Numbered from the stretch's first letter, positions 18,479 through 27,663 are shown. The stretch: 32,596 nucleotides of DNA from an uncultured Bacteroidales bacterium (GCA_900554715.1 USIN01000002.1:1-32596), one strand, 5' to 3'. Notes: a model not told the origin generated them from the sequence alone. Made by a program: numbers and translations.

Positions 18479-18486
18479 TATCTTTG
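18479..18486 (+). promoter_or_regulatory. Candidate -7 box of the GH31 gene
   Basis: TATCTTTG matches TAnnTTTG. The start would be near 18493, about 17 nt before ATG 18510. There is no TTTG at the -33 position. The placement argues against the in-frame GTG at 18489 as start codon. Confidence 0.5.
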
Positions 18487-18509
18487 CGGTGAACCTTAAA
18501 ATAACGCAA

Positions 18510-21500
18510 ATGAAAAAACCGATACTGAAACTTTTAGCTTTACTGGCATCGACATGGCTGTCAACGGCCGCAATCTCGGCCGAAGACCGGCTTCTTGTGG
18601 TCGGCGACGCGACCTGGGGCGGATGGAGCCTCGACAAGACTTCCGTGATGATACGCTCGACCGACAATCCCGACGTGTTCACCTATACGGGCTATCTCAC
18701 CGCCGACAAAGAATTCAAATTCCTTACCGAAGCCCACTGGGACAGACCCGAATACCGCAACGCCTCGTCCGACCCGTATATCTACGGCGACGGGAAACTT
18801 CAGCGCGGAGGCGACGACAATAAATTCAAAGTGCGTGAAAGCGCCAACTATACCGTCGTCTGCAACACGGCCGACCTGACGATTTCTGTCGTCAAAGCCT
18901 CATATCAGGAGTCACCTGTCCTCCACAACATACTCTATCTTGTCGGCAACGCCACACCCGGCGGATGGGCTCTGAGCAAATCAACGCCTCTGCACCAGGA
19001 CGCGGCCGACCCGTTCATATTCTCCGGCAAAGCTGTACTTTCGTCAGCTGGAACCTTCAAGATCGCCACCAACTGCCATGCCGACTATGGCGAACAGAAA
19101 TTCTACTTCCGCAGCGAACGCGGCGCGGGCTTCATCAGCGAGGACGCGACCGACGACCGGCAGTGGCACGTCGATGCCGACGGTGTCTATCTTGTGACTG
19201 TCGACCTCCGTGCCGAATCAATCACGATGACACCGACCACTCCCGACGAGACCCGCGAAAAACGCCTCTGCTGGTATGAGCCCGCAGACGCAGCCCAGGA
19301 CGAGGCCGTGACGCTCTACTTCAACGCAGCGGCAGGCAACGGCGCCCTCAAGGGCTACACAGGCAAGGTGCTTGTCACCTCAGGTATAGTCACCGCCGAC
19401 AATGACGATCTGTCGGGACTCGTGCACATGATCGGCCCCGACGCGACAACGCTGCCCGAACTGTACACGATGGTGCGTTCGTCAGATAACCCCGACCTGT
19501 ATACGCTAAGTCTCACGCCGCAGAAATATTATGCCGTAACGTCAGAGACACGCATAAAGATGCTCGGACTGACCTTTGCCTCGGCTGACGGCCGTCTCAA
19601 GGCGGCAGACAGCGACGGCGGCATCATATATGTGCCTTTGCGCAAAAACACAGGCACGATGTGGTATCGCCCCGAAAAAGCCACTGTCAACGACCCGGTG
19701 ACCGTATATTTCGACGCGACTTCGGGCAACAAGGGCCTCGAAGGCTATGAAAACGACATATATCTTCACTGCGGTGTCCTCACAGACGAAAGCACAGGCC
19801 CATCAGACTGGAAACACAGCTCGGGATGGTGTGACAACGACAACCGCTACCGCATGCGCCGCTCGACCGTCAACCCCGACATCTATACTCTGACATTCAC
19901 GCCGGCGACGTTCTTCGGGCTTGATGCCGCCGAGAATGTCAAGAGCCTCGTTTTTGTGCCGAGAAATGCCGACGGTTCGGTCAAAGGCGGCACGGACGCC
20001 GGCGGCGACATTGTCGTCGACTTCATCAATGGCAGTCAGGAGGGAGACCGTGTCGCCCTCGGCCGCTACAAATCGGTTGACTGCACGGGCAATACGGCCA
20101 CAATCACCGCCGAAAACGGCGTTCTGCAACTGACGGCATACAACGACTGTGTCATCAAGGTTTTTACCCGCATCAACGGCGACGACAGCGTCGAACGGCG
20201 CTCAATAGCCGTCTCGGCGGTGCCTGAAGGCAGCTTTACGGTCGAAGAAAACGACGACTGCATTAAACTATCGACCCGCTCGACAACCGTCACTGTCAGC
20301 AAATCAGACTGTCACGTAGAATTCTCGGACATCTCGGGCAAAACCGTCCTGAAAGAAAAAGACGGCCTCGACAACAGCGCTCTGCCGCGCACGGTAAGCT
20401 TCGACGCTATGGGTGAGGATGCCTTCTACGGCGGCGGATACAACGGACAGCGCATCAACCTCAACGGCCAGACCCTGGTGATGAACAACACACAGACCGG
20501 CGGCTGGGAGAGCACATGGCGCGCGCCTCACAACATCTGCGTGCCGTTCATAGTCTCGACAGGCGGCTACGGTCTGCTGTTCAACGACAGTTACCGCAAC
20601 GCGCGCATCACTCCATCGTCAGAAGGCACACAGTACCGTTCGGGCAGCCATGCGCCCATATCATACTTCTATGTCGGCGGCGCCGATGGCTCGATGGCGT
20701 CAGTGATGGAAAACTACACATTCCTGACCGGGCGCCAGGAACTGCCTCCCTACTGGGCTCTCGGCTATATGACATCGCGTTACAGCTACGCGTCGCAGAC
20801 CGAAGCCGAAGACGTGGTCAAATCGGTGAAAGACGCGGGTCTGCCGCTCGACGCCATCGTCTTCGACCTTTACTGGCAGGGGCAGAACAACAGCGGCATG
20901 GGCAATTTCAAATGGTATGCGCCCAACTACAGCAATCCTGTCGGAATGATAGACCGATTCTCGAAGCTCGGTGTCAAGACCGTCTGCATAAGCGAGCCTT
21001 ACTTCACCTCGGCGAGCGCCAATTACGCCGAGGCAAAACGCAAAGGCTACTTTGCCGACGATGATGTCTCCGGCATGGAATGGCTCGGCTCGTCACCCGT
21101 CGGACTGATCGACGCCACTAATCCCGAGGCCATGGACTGGATGTGGAGCCTCTACAAACCGCGCACAAGCGAAGGCATAGCCGGCTGGTGGCTCGACCTC
21201 GGCGAGCCCGAGCGTCACGACGCAGACAGCCGCCACGCGGGGGGCACGGTGTCAGAGGTCCACAACGAGTTCGGCAATCTCTGGGTCGAACGCATCTACC
21301 GCGGTCTAAAAGAAGACTTCCCGTCTGTCAGACCTTTCCTCATGCCCCGCGCAGGCACGGCAGGCATGCAGAGATTCGCCACATTCCCCTGGACAGGCGA
21401 CATCAAACGCTCGTGGGCCGGCCTCCAGGCCCAGATACCCGCTCTTCTGAGCGCCGGCATGTCGGGCATAGGCTATATGGGTTCTGACGTCGGTGGTTTC

Positions 21501-22712
21501 GCCGCTTCGGACACCGACCCGCAGCTCTATCTCCGCTGGGTTGAATTCGCGACTTTCTCGCCGATGATGCGCACCCACTCGCCGTATAAACCCGAGCCCT
21601 ATCTCGACTGCTACGCCGAAGTGCTGCCGGCCGTACGCAAATTTATCAATCTGCGCTACAGCTATCTGCCCTATACTTATACCCTCGCATGGGAAAACGC
21701 CACAAAGGGCACACCGCTGGCGCGTCCCGTCAACTTCCACGACACCGCCGGCGCCGGCATCACGACAACCGACTGCTCTGACGAGTATCTCTGGGGACGC
21801 GACATTCTCGTGGCTCCCGTCACCACCGCATCAGATTCGCGAAGCATCACATTCCCGCAGGGCAAATGGCTGGATCTTAACGACATGACAAGCGTCTACA
21901 CCGGCGGCACCACCGTCAGCTACAAGGCTACGGCCGAGACTCTTCCCCATTTCGGCCGTGTAGGCAGCTTCATCCCGCGCTACTCACAGACCGCCTACGA
22001 CCATACCGGCAACATCGATTTCAGCCGCGTGACCGTGACCTACCTCGCCGACTTCTCAGCCGACGGAACCGTCAGCGGCACAGTCTATGACGACGACCGG
22101 CTGTCGACGGGCACACTCGAGCGCAAAGAATTCGCCATCACCACTTTCAGCGGCCAGACCATATCCGGCGGACACGAAATAACGATAGAACACAACGGCT
22201 CATACCAGAGTATGCCAGCGTCAAAGACATACACATTCGTGATACCCGGCTACACGGCTCCGGTCAGCGGTGTGAACTGTGGCGGCACGGCACTCACCCC
22301 CGCGGCCACCAAAGCCGACTTCGATGCAGCGGAAGACAAAACCTATCTGCTTGACTCGGATATGACTCTGTATATAAAGACCACCGCACCGACAGCAGGC
22401 CGAACCGTCATCAGAATACTTTCGTCGGGCGCAGTGACAGATCTCGGAGAGAACACACGCGAACTCACTCTCGACTACTCGACACCACTCGGAAAGTTTT
22501 TCTACACCCTGCCGGCGGGCAGCGACGCCATGATTAGCGTCTGCGACATAGCCGGCGCCGAAGTAGCCAATATACAGTCTCTTACAGCCGACGGCACTGT
22601 CCATAGCGCAGACATACACAGCATTGCCCGCGGAGTATATATCTGTACCCTCTCGGCCCGCACCGCCGACGGCCGCCACATCGCCCGGTCTGTCAAAGCG
22701 GTGATGAACTGA
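18510..22712 (+). CDS. Secreted multidomain GH31 glycosidase with SusE/F-like modules and a T9SS-type tail
   Basis: The product is 1400 aa. After a signal peptide come two SusE/SusF-like modules (about 27-130, LLVVGDATWGGWSL; about 140-245, LYLVGNATPGGWAL) and two modules of the kind found in Bacteroidota amylases (about 252-385, AVTLYFNAAAGNGALKGY; about 385-515, PVTVYFDATSGNKGLEGY). The GH31 part begins near 600; its barrel (about 746-1090) has the likely nucleophile Asp896 in GWWLDLGEPE and likely acid/base Asp964 in TGDIKRSW. After C-terminal beta domains the last ~75 residues (VCDIAGAEVAN..., GVYICTLSA) look like a type A T9SS sorting domain, predicting export to the surface. GH31 covers alpha-glucosidases, alpha-xylosidases and others; the modules point to an alpha-glucan-like substrate. 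The next gene begins 113 bp downstream behind its own promoter. Confidence 0.93.
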   Translation: MKKPILKLLALLASTWLSTAAISAEDRLLVVGDATWGGWSLDKTSVMIRSTDNPDVFTYTGYLTADKEFKFLTEAHWDRPEYRNASSDPYIYGDGKLQRGGDDNKFKVRESANYTVVCNTADLTISVVKASYQESPVLHNILYLVGNATPGGWALSKSTPLHQDAADPFIFSGKAVLSSAGTFKIATNCHADYGEQKFYFRSERGAGFISEDATDDRQWHVDADGVYLVTVDLRAESITMTPTTPDETREKRLCWYEPADAAQDEAVTLYFNAAAGNGALKGYTGKVLVTSGIVTADNDDLSGLVHMIGPDATTLPELYTMVRSSDNPDLYTLSLTPQKYYAVTSETRIKMLGLTFASADGRLKAADSDGGIIYVPLRKNTGTMWYRPEKATVNDPVTVYFDATSGNKGLEGYENDIYLHCGVLTDESTGPSDWKHSSGWCDNDNRYRMRRSTVNPDIYTLTFTPATFFGLDAAENVKSLVFVPRNADGSVKGGTDAGGDIVVDFINGSQEGDRVALGRYKSVDCTGNTATITAENGVLQLTAYNDCVIKVFTRINGDDSVERRSIAVSAVPEGSFTVEENDDCIKLSTRSTTVTVSKSDCHVEFSDISGKTVLKEKDGLDNSALPRTVSFDAMGEDAFYGGGYNGQRINLNGQTLVMNNTQTGGWESTWRAPHNICVPFIVSTGGYGLLFNDSYRNARITPSSEGTQYRSGSHAPISYFYVGGADGSMASVMENYTFLTGRQELPPYWALGYMTSRYSYASQTEAEDVVKSVKDAGLPLDAIVFDLYWQGQNNSGMGNFKWYAPNYSNPVGMIDRFSKLGVKTVCISEPYFTSASANYAEAKRKGYFADDDVSGMEWLGSSPVGLIDATNPEAMDWMWSLYKPRTSEGIAGWWLDLGEPERHDADSRHAGGTVSEVHNEFGNLWVERIYRGLKEDFPSVRPFLMPRAGTAGMQRFATFPWTGDIKRSWAGLQAQIPALLSAGMSGIGYMGSDVGGFAASDTDPQLYLRWVEFATFSPMMRTHSPYKPEPYLDCYAEVLPAVRKFINLRYSYLPYTYTLAWENATKGTPLARPVNFHDTAGAGITTTDCSDEYLWGRDILVAPVTTASDSRSITFPQGKWLDLNDMTSVYTGGTTVSYKATAETLPHFGRVGSFIPRYSQTAYDHTGNIDFSRVTVTYLADFSADGTVSGTVYDDDRLSTGTLERKEFAITTFSGQTISGGHEITIEHNGSYQSMPASKTYTFVIPGYTAPVSGVNCGGTALTPAATKADFDAAEDKTYLLDSDMTLYIKTTAPTAGRTVIRILSSGAVTDLGENTRELTLDYSTPLGKFFYTLPAGSDAMISVCDIAGAEVANIQSLTADGTVHSADIHSIARGVYICTLSARTADGRHIARSVKAVMN

Positions 22713-22715
22713 CAC

Positions 22716-22746
22716 CGGCACGGTTTCAAGACCGGCTTATCTTTTA
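22716..22746 (+). terminator. Weak candidate terminator after the GH31 gene
   Basis: CGGT-TTCAAG-ACCG, with an outer GC/GC pair across a bulged A, followed by TTATCTTTT. The stem is short, so read-through into the next gene is likely. Confidence 0.35.
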
Positions 22747-22774
22747 ACACTATATTGATAAAACAATTAACATA

Positions 22775-22823
22775 GAATCAGGATTTTTTTGTAGATTTGT
22801 AAAATACAATTAAATCCTGATTC
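22775..22823. repeat. 12-bp perfect inverted repeat flanking the promoter of the first phosphodiester glycosidase gene
   Basis: GAATCAGGATTT (22775-22786) and AAATCCTGATTC (22812-22823) are exact reverse complements separated by 25 bp. The spacer contains the -7 box TAGATTTG and the predicted transcription start. The right arm ends two bases before the TTG start codon. Confidence 0.75.
22792..22799 (+). promoter_or_regulatory. Candidate -7 box of the phosphodiester glycosidase pair
   Basis: TAGATTTG matches TAnnTTTG and lies between the arms of the inverted repeat. The start would be near 22806, about 20 nt before the TTG at 22826. The -33 position reads TTAA, a poor match. Confidence 0.5.
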
Positions 22824-22825
22824 CT

Positions 22826-24391
22826 TTGATTAGATTTATACGTCCAACAATCGCTTTCGCCGCTCTCGCGGGCTGTCTAACAGCTTCTGCAGGCGTTGAT
22901 TATAACCTTCATGGAACGCCTGTCGTCATCGACACGGTCTTCCATGCCAAAATAGGCCCCGGCACAACGCAGACACAGCTCCGCGTCACCGGCGGCACGA
23001 AGCTCGACGTCTTTTATGTCACCGTCGACCGCACGACTCCGGGCGTATCGATAAAAGCTGCCTGCGCCACCGACATGGTAGCGGGCAAAGAGACCGTCGC
23101 CGACATCGCGCGCCGCAAGAGCAAAGACGGCCGCCTCTATTTCACCGGCGTCAACGCAGGCTACTTCTGGACGAGCGACCGTCAGACTCCAATCAACGGT
23201 TCAACCACAATAGGCACCCCGAACAGCTCAAACGCCAGCGACGGCGAGCTCTACCGCTGGACCAACCGGGACATCAACTTCGCCGTCGACTATGACGGCA
23301 CGCCCTATATCGGCGTGATGTCGAGCGTCAACGGCCGCGCCACCTGCGGCGACAAGACAACGGCCTTCATGTGTGTCAACGACTGGCCTATGGACAACGC
23401 CGTGACCCTATACACCCCGAGATACTACGGCGATATGGCCGCACCCTCGGAGGCCGGCAATTGCAAGGAGGTGACAGCGCGCCTCGTCGAGGGCGATGAA
23501 TTCAAATGCGGCGGCAAATACCGTCTCGAAGTCACATCGACGCCCACATCGACCGGTGTCTGCGTCATTCCCGAAGACGGCTTCGTCATCGTCGGCAGAG
23601 GCCGGGGCGACAACGGCGGCAACACCGGCGCGCTCGACTTCGTCGGCGCCCTCAAGCCCGGCGACATCGTCGAGATGGACAACAAATTCATCACAGCCGA
23701 AGGACTGCCTTTCGTGCCGTCTGAAATCGTGACCGCCCACCCCCACATGCTCAAAGGCGGCGTCTATAACCCCGAAGGCGAGTGGGAAGCCCTGCATCCG
23801 CGCACGGCAATCGGCTTCAGCGAAGACCGCAATAAAATCATCATGCTCGTCGTCGACGGACGTTCGAGCCGTTCTGACGGCGTCGAGACCTCGAAACTCT
23901 GCGACCTGATGCTCTACGCCGGCGCCTATGAGGCCATGAATCTCGACGGCGGCGGCTCGTCAACACTATATACGGCCGCTCTCGGCACCCGTAATGTATG
24001 CAGCGACGGCAACGAGCGTGCAGACGGCGACGCCATCTACGCTGTCATCGACGCCGAAGAAGACAACACGGTAGCCGAAGTGCGCTTCGCCGACTGGCGC
24101 CGCACCGTTCCCTCGGGCGGCCTCTTCACCCCGACCGTCTATGCCTACAACAAGGCCGGCGTGCTGATTGACACCGACTTCAAAGACTACACCCTCAGCT
24201 GCGACGAAGGCCTCGGCACCATTATCGCCGACGGCAAGACCCTCATGGCCACAGGCAAGGGCGCCCACGCGCTGACCGTCAGCTGCGGCGACGCCGCTTC
24301 GTCGTCAATCGTCGTGACCGTCAGCGACGATAAAGCCGCCGTCAAGGCCACACGCGACAACGCCTGCGCCACTACTAAAATAAGAATCTGA
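22826..24391 (+). CDS. Secreted phosphodiester glycosidase family (NAGPA-domain) protein, first copy
   Basis: The product is 521 aa from a TTG start; no in-frame ATG exists that would keep the signal peptide (IRFIRPTIAFAALAGCLTASAG). The catalytic domain is of the NAGPA type, the family of the mammalian uncovering enzyme that splits GlcNAc-alpha-1-phosphodiesters. Motifs near residues 323-380 are HPRTAIGFS, MLVVDGR and NLDGGGSSTLYTA. An N-terminal beta-rich region (about 25-130, KIGPGTTQTQLRVTGG) precedes it. The protein ends near the point where its downstream paralogue enters an Ig-like domain, so it has no Ig-like domain and no sorting tail; it may be periplasmic or use another route. The second copy starts 37 bp downstream in the same direction, so they are probably co-transcribed. 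Confidence 0.85.
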   Translation: MIRFIRPTIAFAALAGCLTASAGVDYNLHGTPVVIDTVFHAKIGPGTTQTQLRVTGGTKLDVFYVTVDRTTPGVSIKAACATDMVAGKETVADIARRKSKDGRLYFTGVNAGYFWTSDRQTPINGSTTIGTPNSSNASDGELYRWTNRDINFAVDYDGTPYIGVMSSVNGRATCGDKTTAFMCVNDWPMDNAVTLYTPRYYGDMAAPSEAGNCKEVTARLVEGDEFKCGGKYRLEVTSTPTSTGVCVIPEDGFVIVGRGRGDNGGNTGALDFVGALKPGDIVEMDNKFITAEGLPFVPSEIVTAHPHMLKGGVYNPEGEWEALHPRTAIGFSEDRNKIIMLVVDGRSSRSDGVETSKLCDLMLYAGAYEAMNLDGGGSSTLYTAALGTRNVCSDGNERADGDAIYAVIDAEEDNTVAEVRFADWRRTVPSGGLFTPTVYAYNKAGVLIDTDFKDYTLSCDEGLGTIIADGKTLMATGKGAHALTVSCGDAASSSIVVTVSDDKAAVKATRDNACATTKIRI

Positions 24392-24428
24392 ACAACCCAT
24401 ATTTATTTTATATTAACCATTCATACAC

Positions 24429-26897
24429 ATGAAAATGAATCTGAAACTGATTATCCTCGGCTGCGGCATGGCACTTCCACTGGCTGCCACTGCTTCGGTC
24501 GACTTCGATCTGCGCGGAACAACAATGCAGCTCGACACCATTTTTCACGCTAAAGTCGGGCCCGGCACGACACAGACCCAGCTGCGACTGACCGGGTCAA
24601 ACTCTCTCGACGTGTTCTATCTCACCATCGACAAGACCACTCCCGGCGTGTCGATAAGATCGGTCTGCGCCACCGATAAAGTTGCCGGCAACGCCCGCAC
24701 ATCGGCCATGGCTCAGAGCAAGAGCAAGGACGGTCTTCTGTATTTCGCAGGCTCAAACGCCGACTTCTACTGGACCAGCGGCAAGGCCACCAACGGCTCG
24801 AGCCAGGTGGGCACTCCGACGGCAGCCTGCACTGTCGACCGCGAGATTTACAAGACATCGAACTCAAACTATCAGTTCTCGGTCGACATCAACGGCATAG
24901 CCCGCGTCAGCCGACTCAACTACTACACCGGCACCGCCACCATCGGCGACAAGGTGACGCTCTTCAAGGGCGTCAACGTCGGCTCGCCAAACAACGGCAT
25001 CACCCTCTACACGCCGCGCTACTGGGGCTCGACCAACCAGACCGACTACACCGGCAACAGCTATGAGGTGACGGCGCGCCTCGTCGATGGCGACCACTTC
25101 TATGCCGGCGGCAAATTCCGCCTCGAAGTGACGAGCGAGCCCAACACATCGGGCGACACACCTGTTCCTGCCGACGGTTTCGTCATCTTCGGACGCGGCA
25201 CATCGACCACAGGCTGCAACACCGGCGCCAAAGACTTTGTCGGCGCGCTCAAGCCCGGCGACATCGTCGAGTTTGACAACATCACTCTGACTGCCGAAGG
25301 CGAACGCATCGAACCCGTCACCGTCGTCTCGGGCAATCCCAAGAATGTCGGCGGTGGCGCCACTCTCGACACCGAGGGCGAACGCGGCGACGCTTCGGCA
25401 CGCCATCCGCGCACATCTATCGGCGTGAGCGCCGACGGCACAAAAATCATCATGATGGTCATCGACGGGCGCACACCCAGCTCGGCAGGCGTGACGACCT
25501 CAATGCTCGCCGACGTCATGCGCTGGGCCGGCGCGGCTGAAGCCGTCAACCTTGACGGCGGCGGTTCGTCGACACTCTACACCGCCGCTCTCGGCGTCAG
25601 AAACCACTGCAGCGACGGTCAGGAACGCGCCGTCGGCAACGCCATCTTCGCTGTGCTCGAAGCCGAAGAAGACAACGAAGTCGCCGAACTCCAGTTCAGA
25701 GACTGGGTGCTGACAATGCCAAACATGGGCCTCTACACACCCCACGTCTACGCCTACAACAAATATGGCGTCATGATTTCCAACGACTTCAAGGACTATA
25801 CCCTCAGCTGCCCCGCATCACTGGGCGAAATCACCGCCGACGGCAAGACGCTCTTCGCCACCGGCACCGGCACACAGGCCCTGACCGTCAGCTACGGCAA
25901 CGCCAAGACTGCCTCTATCGCCATCACTGTCGGGAGCACTCTGACCGAAGCAAGCCCGCGCTACAGCGACGTCGTCCTTGACAACAAACATCCATGGTCC
26001 GTCGAGGTCGTCACCAAAGTCGCCTCAGATCTGATGCCTATCGCCCCCCGCATTTTTGACTGGAGCATCGACGACACATCTGTAGCCACCATAGATGAAA
26101 CCGGTCTCATCACTCCCGTCGCCAACGGCAAAGCCGTCGTCACCGGCCGCCACGGCGACATCGAGATCAAAGTCAACATAAGCGTCGAGAACACTGACAA
26201 ACAGGTGCTTCCCATCGACCTCGCCGGCGATGCCGAAGCCTGGAAAGTCACCCAGTCGGGCATCTCAAACTATAAGATCACACCGCTCGAAAATGGCTTC
26301 GGCGTCGACTATACAATCAAATCGACCCGCGGCACCCGCCTGACACTCAACAACAAAATCAATGTCTTCGGCATTCCTACAGCTCTGCGCGCACGCGTCA
26401 ACCCGGGCGATGTCAAACTGACATCCGTCATGTTCTCGGCCTCTGCCAGCGGCGAACGCGTCACCAATTTCACCTACAACGACATTGAAAGCGGCAAAGA
26501 GAATGTCATCGAACTCCCCGTCAGCGAGATGGGCGACCCCGACAATATCGGCACATATCCCATCGAGTTCTCGGCGTTCCAGTTCAATCCGAGCGGTTCG
26601 GCCGGCAAATCATATCATATCGACATCACCGGCCTCGAAGCCGTCTATGACAACAGCGGCGACGGTGTCGACGATATCATCGGCGACAACAGCCGTCCGG
26701 CAGCAGGCCTGCGCATCGACGGCGACCGCGTGATACTCTCGCAGCGCGCCGAATATGTCGAAGTCTATGACGCCGCAGGCAAAACCGTCGTCAGCGCTAC
26801 AGACACCGAGTCGTTCGCCGCACCCGACGCCGCAGGCATCTATGTCGCCCGCCTCGTCATCGGTGGCAAGACCCTCTCGATAAAATTCGCGAAATAA
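24429..26897 (+). CDS. Secreted phosphodiester glycosidase family (NAGPA-domain) protein with Ig-like domain and T9SS-type tail, second copy
   Basis: The product is 822 aa from ATG 24429, with a signal peptide (MKMNLKLIILGCGMALPLAA). It is closely related to the preceding protein over the first ~490 residues: FHAKVGPGTTQTQLRLTGS, LKPGDIVEFDN, HPRTSIGVS, MMVIDGR and NLDGGGSSTLYTA (near residue 373). After that come a bacterial Ig-like (Big_2) domain (about 505-590, SIDDTSVATIDETGLITPVA), a beta-sandwich-like region (about 595-740) and a final segment (about 755-822, VEVYDAAGKTV, AAGIYVARLVIGGKTLSIKF) typical of type A T9SS sorting domains. It should therefore be displayed or released at the surface. 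The reaction is inferred from the family: hydrolysis of a sugar-1-phosphodiester bond. The natural substrate is unknown. Confidence 0.88.
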   Translation: MKMNLKLIILGCGMALPLAATASVDFDLRGTTMQLDTIFHAKVGPGTTQTQLRLTGSNSLDVFYLTIDKTTPGVSIRSVCATDKVAGNARTSAMAQSKSKDGLLYFAGSNADFYWTSGKATNGSSQVGTPTAACTVDREIYKTSNSNYQFSVDINGIARVSRLNYYTGTATIGDKVTLFKGVNVGSPNNGITLYTPRYWGSTNQTDYTGNSYEVTARLVDGDHFYAGGKFRLEVTSEPNTSGDTPVPADGFVIFGRGTSTTGCNTGAKDFVGALKPGDIVEFDNITLTAEGERIEPVTVVSGNPKNVGGGATLDTEGERGDASARHPRTSIGVSADGTKIIMMVIDGRTPSSAGVTTSMLADVMRWAGAAEAVNLDGGGSSTLYTAALGVRNHCSDGQERAVGNAIFAVLEAEEDNEVAELQFRDWVLTMPNMGLYTPHVYAYNKYGVMISNDFKDYTLSCPASLGEITADGKTLFATGTGTQALTVSYGNAKTASIAITVGSTLTEASPRYSDVVLDNKHPWSVEVVTKVASDLMPIAPRIFDWSIDDTSVATIDETGLITPVANGKAVVTGRHGDIEIKVNISVENTDKQVLPIDLAGDAEAWKVTQSGISNYKITPLENGFGVDYTIKSTRGTRLTLNNKINVFGIPTALRARVNPGDVKLTSVMFSASASGERVTNFTYNDIESGKENVIELPVSEMGDPDNIGTYPIEFSAFQFNPSGSAGKSYHIDITGLEAVYDNSGDGVDDIIGDNSRPAAGLRIDGDRVILSQRAEYVEVYDAAGKTVVSATDTESFAAPDAAGIYVARLVIGGKTLSIKFAK

Positions 26898-26951
26898 CCG
26901 CTGATTAGGAGCCCGACCGATCATCCGTCGGCGGCACATACAGTTTATTTC

Positions 26952-26993
26952 TGAGCCTCGGCTACGCCTTCAACAGGGTCGCGCCGAGGCTCA
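26952..26993. terminator. Hairpin between convergent NAGPA and comF genes
   Basis: TGAGCCTCGGC (26952-26962) and GCCGAGGCTCA (26983-26993) are perfect 11-bp arms around a 20-nt loop that includes the comF stop codon. Neither flank has a strong T-run (plus side GCACGTTTATT; minus side GAAATAAAC), so it may act as a bidirectional transcription barrier or as a protective 3' stem. Confidence 0.5.
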
Positions 26994-27663
26994 GCACGTT
27001 TATTGAAGCCGGAGCCGAGCCTTCGCCGACGGCGCGGATACAGTCGGCAATCGTCGAGCCGGTTGTAATAACATCGTCAACGATGACAACGTTCAGACCA
27101 TCGAGTTCATGGGGCGACACGACCGCAAACGAGCCGGCTATATTGCTGTAGCGCTCATAGGCGCCGCGACGCGTCTGTGTCGTGTGACGCCGCATGGCCC
27201 TGAGGTTGTCGCCGACGTCACAGCCGAATATACCGGCCATGCCCCTCGCGATCTCATCGGCCTGGTTATAGCCCCGCACAAACCTCTTGAGCGGATGCAT
27301 CGCCACAGGCAGCAGCACGTCGAAACCGGCGCCGACGCCGTCGGCCAGCATCTCGCGGGCATACATCGCGCCCATCTGACGCGCGTATACAGGTCTGTCG
27401 TCATACTTGGCGCGGCGTATCAGCCCGGCATACGGGCTGTCGGGCATATAGTGGAACCATGCTGCGGCGACTTCGACGGGATGATGACCGCCGAGACGAC
27501 GGTGGAGCGAATTGAACCCGTCGAGATGAAAACGTGTGCGCGGCAGTGCGGCCATACAGCCGACACAGAGCAGTGTCTCGCCCTCGACAAGCGAGCGGCC
27601 GCAGACCCGGCAGGTCCTCGGGAACAGCGCGTCGAGGGCGCCGCGCACGAGTGTGCGCGTCAT
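26962..27663 (-). CDS. ComF family phosphoribosyltransferase-like protein
   Basis: The product is 233 aa from ATG 27663. ComF proteins join an N-terminal zinc ribbon to a phosphoribosyltransferase fold and are needed for natural DNA uptake in some bacteria; in others the role is unclear. Seen here are the Cys pairs CRVCG and CVGCM (first ~45 residues), LLPVAMHPLKRFVRGYNQADEIA, and the PRPP-binding loop VVIVDDVITTGSTI. A GTG at 27690 would add nine residues (MNDGNKIGR) and leave only 23 bp to the divergent gene; I prefer the ATG because the family normally starts about 15 residues before the first Cys pair. No other competence gene is in the window. Confidence 0.88.
   Translation of the reverse strand: MTRTLVRGALDALFPRTCRVCGRSLVEGETLLCVGCMAALPRTRFHLDGFNSLHRRLGGHHPVEVAAAWFHYMPDSPYAGLIRRAKYDDRPVYARQMGAMYAREMLADGVGAGFDVLLPVAMHPLKRFVRGYNQADEIARGMAGIFGCDVGDNLRAMRRHTTQTRRGAYERYSNIAGSFAVVSPHELDGLNVVIVDDVITTGSTIADCIRAVGEGSAPASINVLSLGATLLKA

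Noticed and set aside
22775..22823. Interpretation of the 12-bp inverted repeat as an insertion-sequence end or transposon scar
   Set aside because: There is no transposase and no target duplication; the repeat is tightly centred on a promoter.
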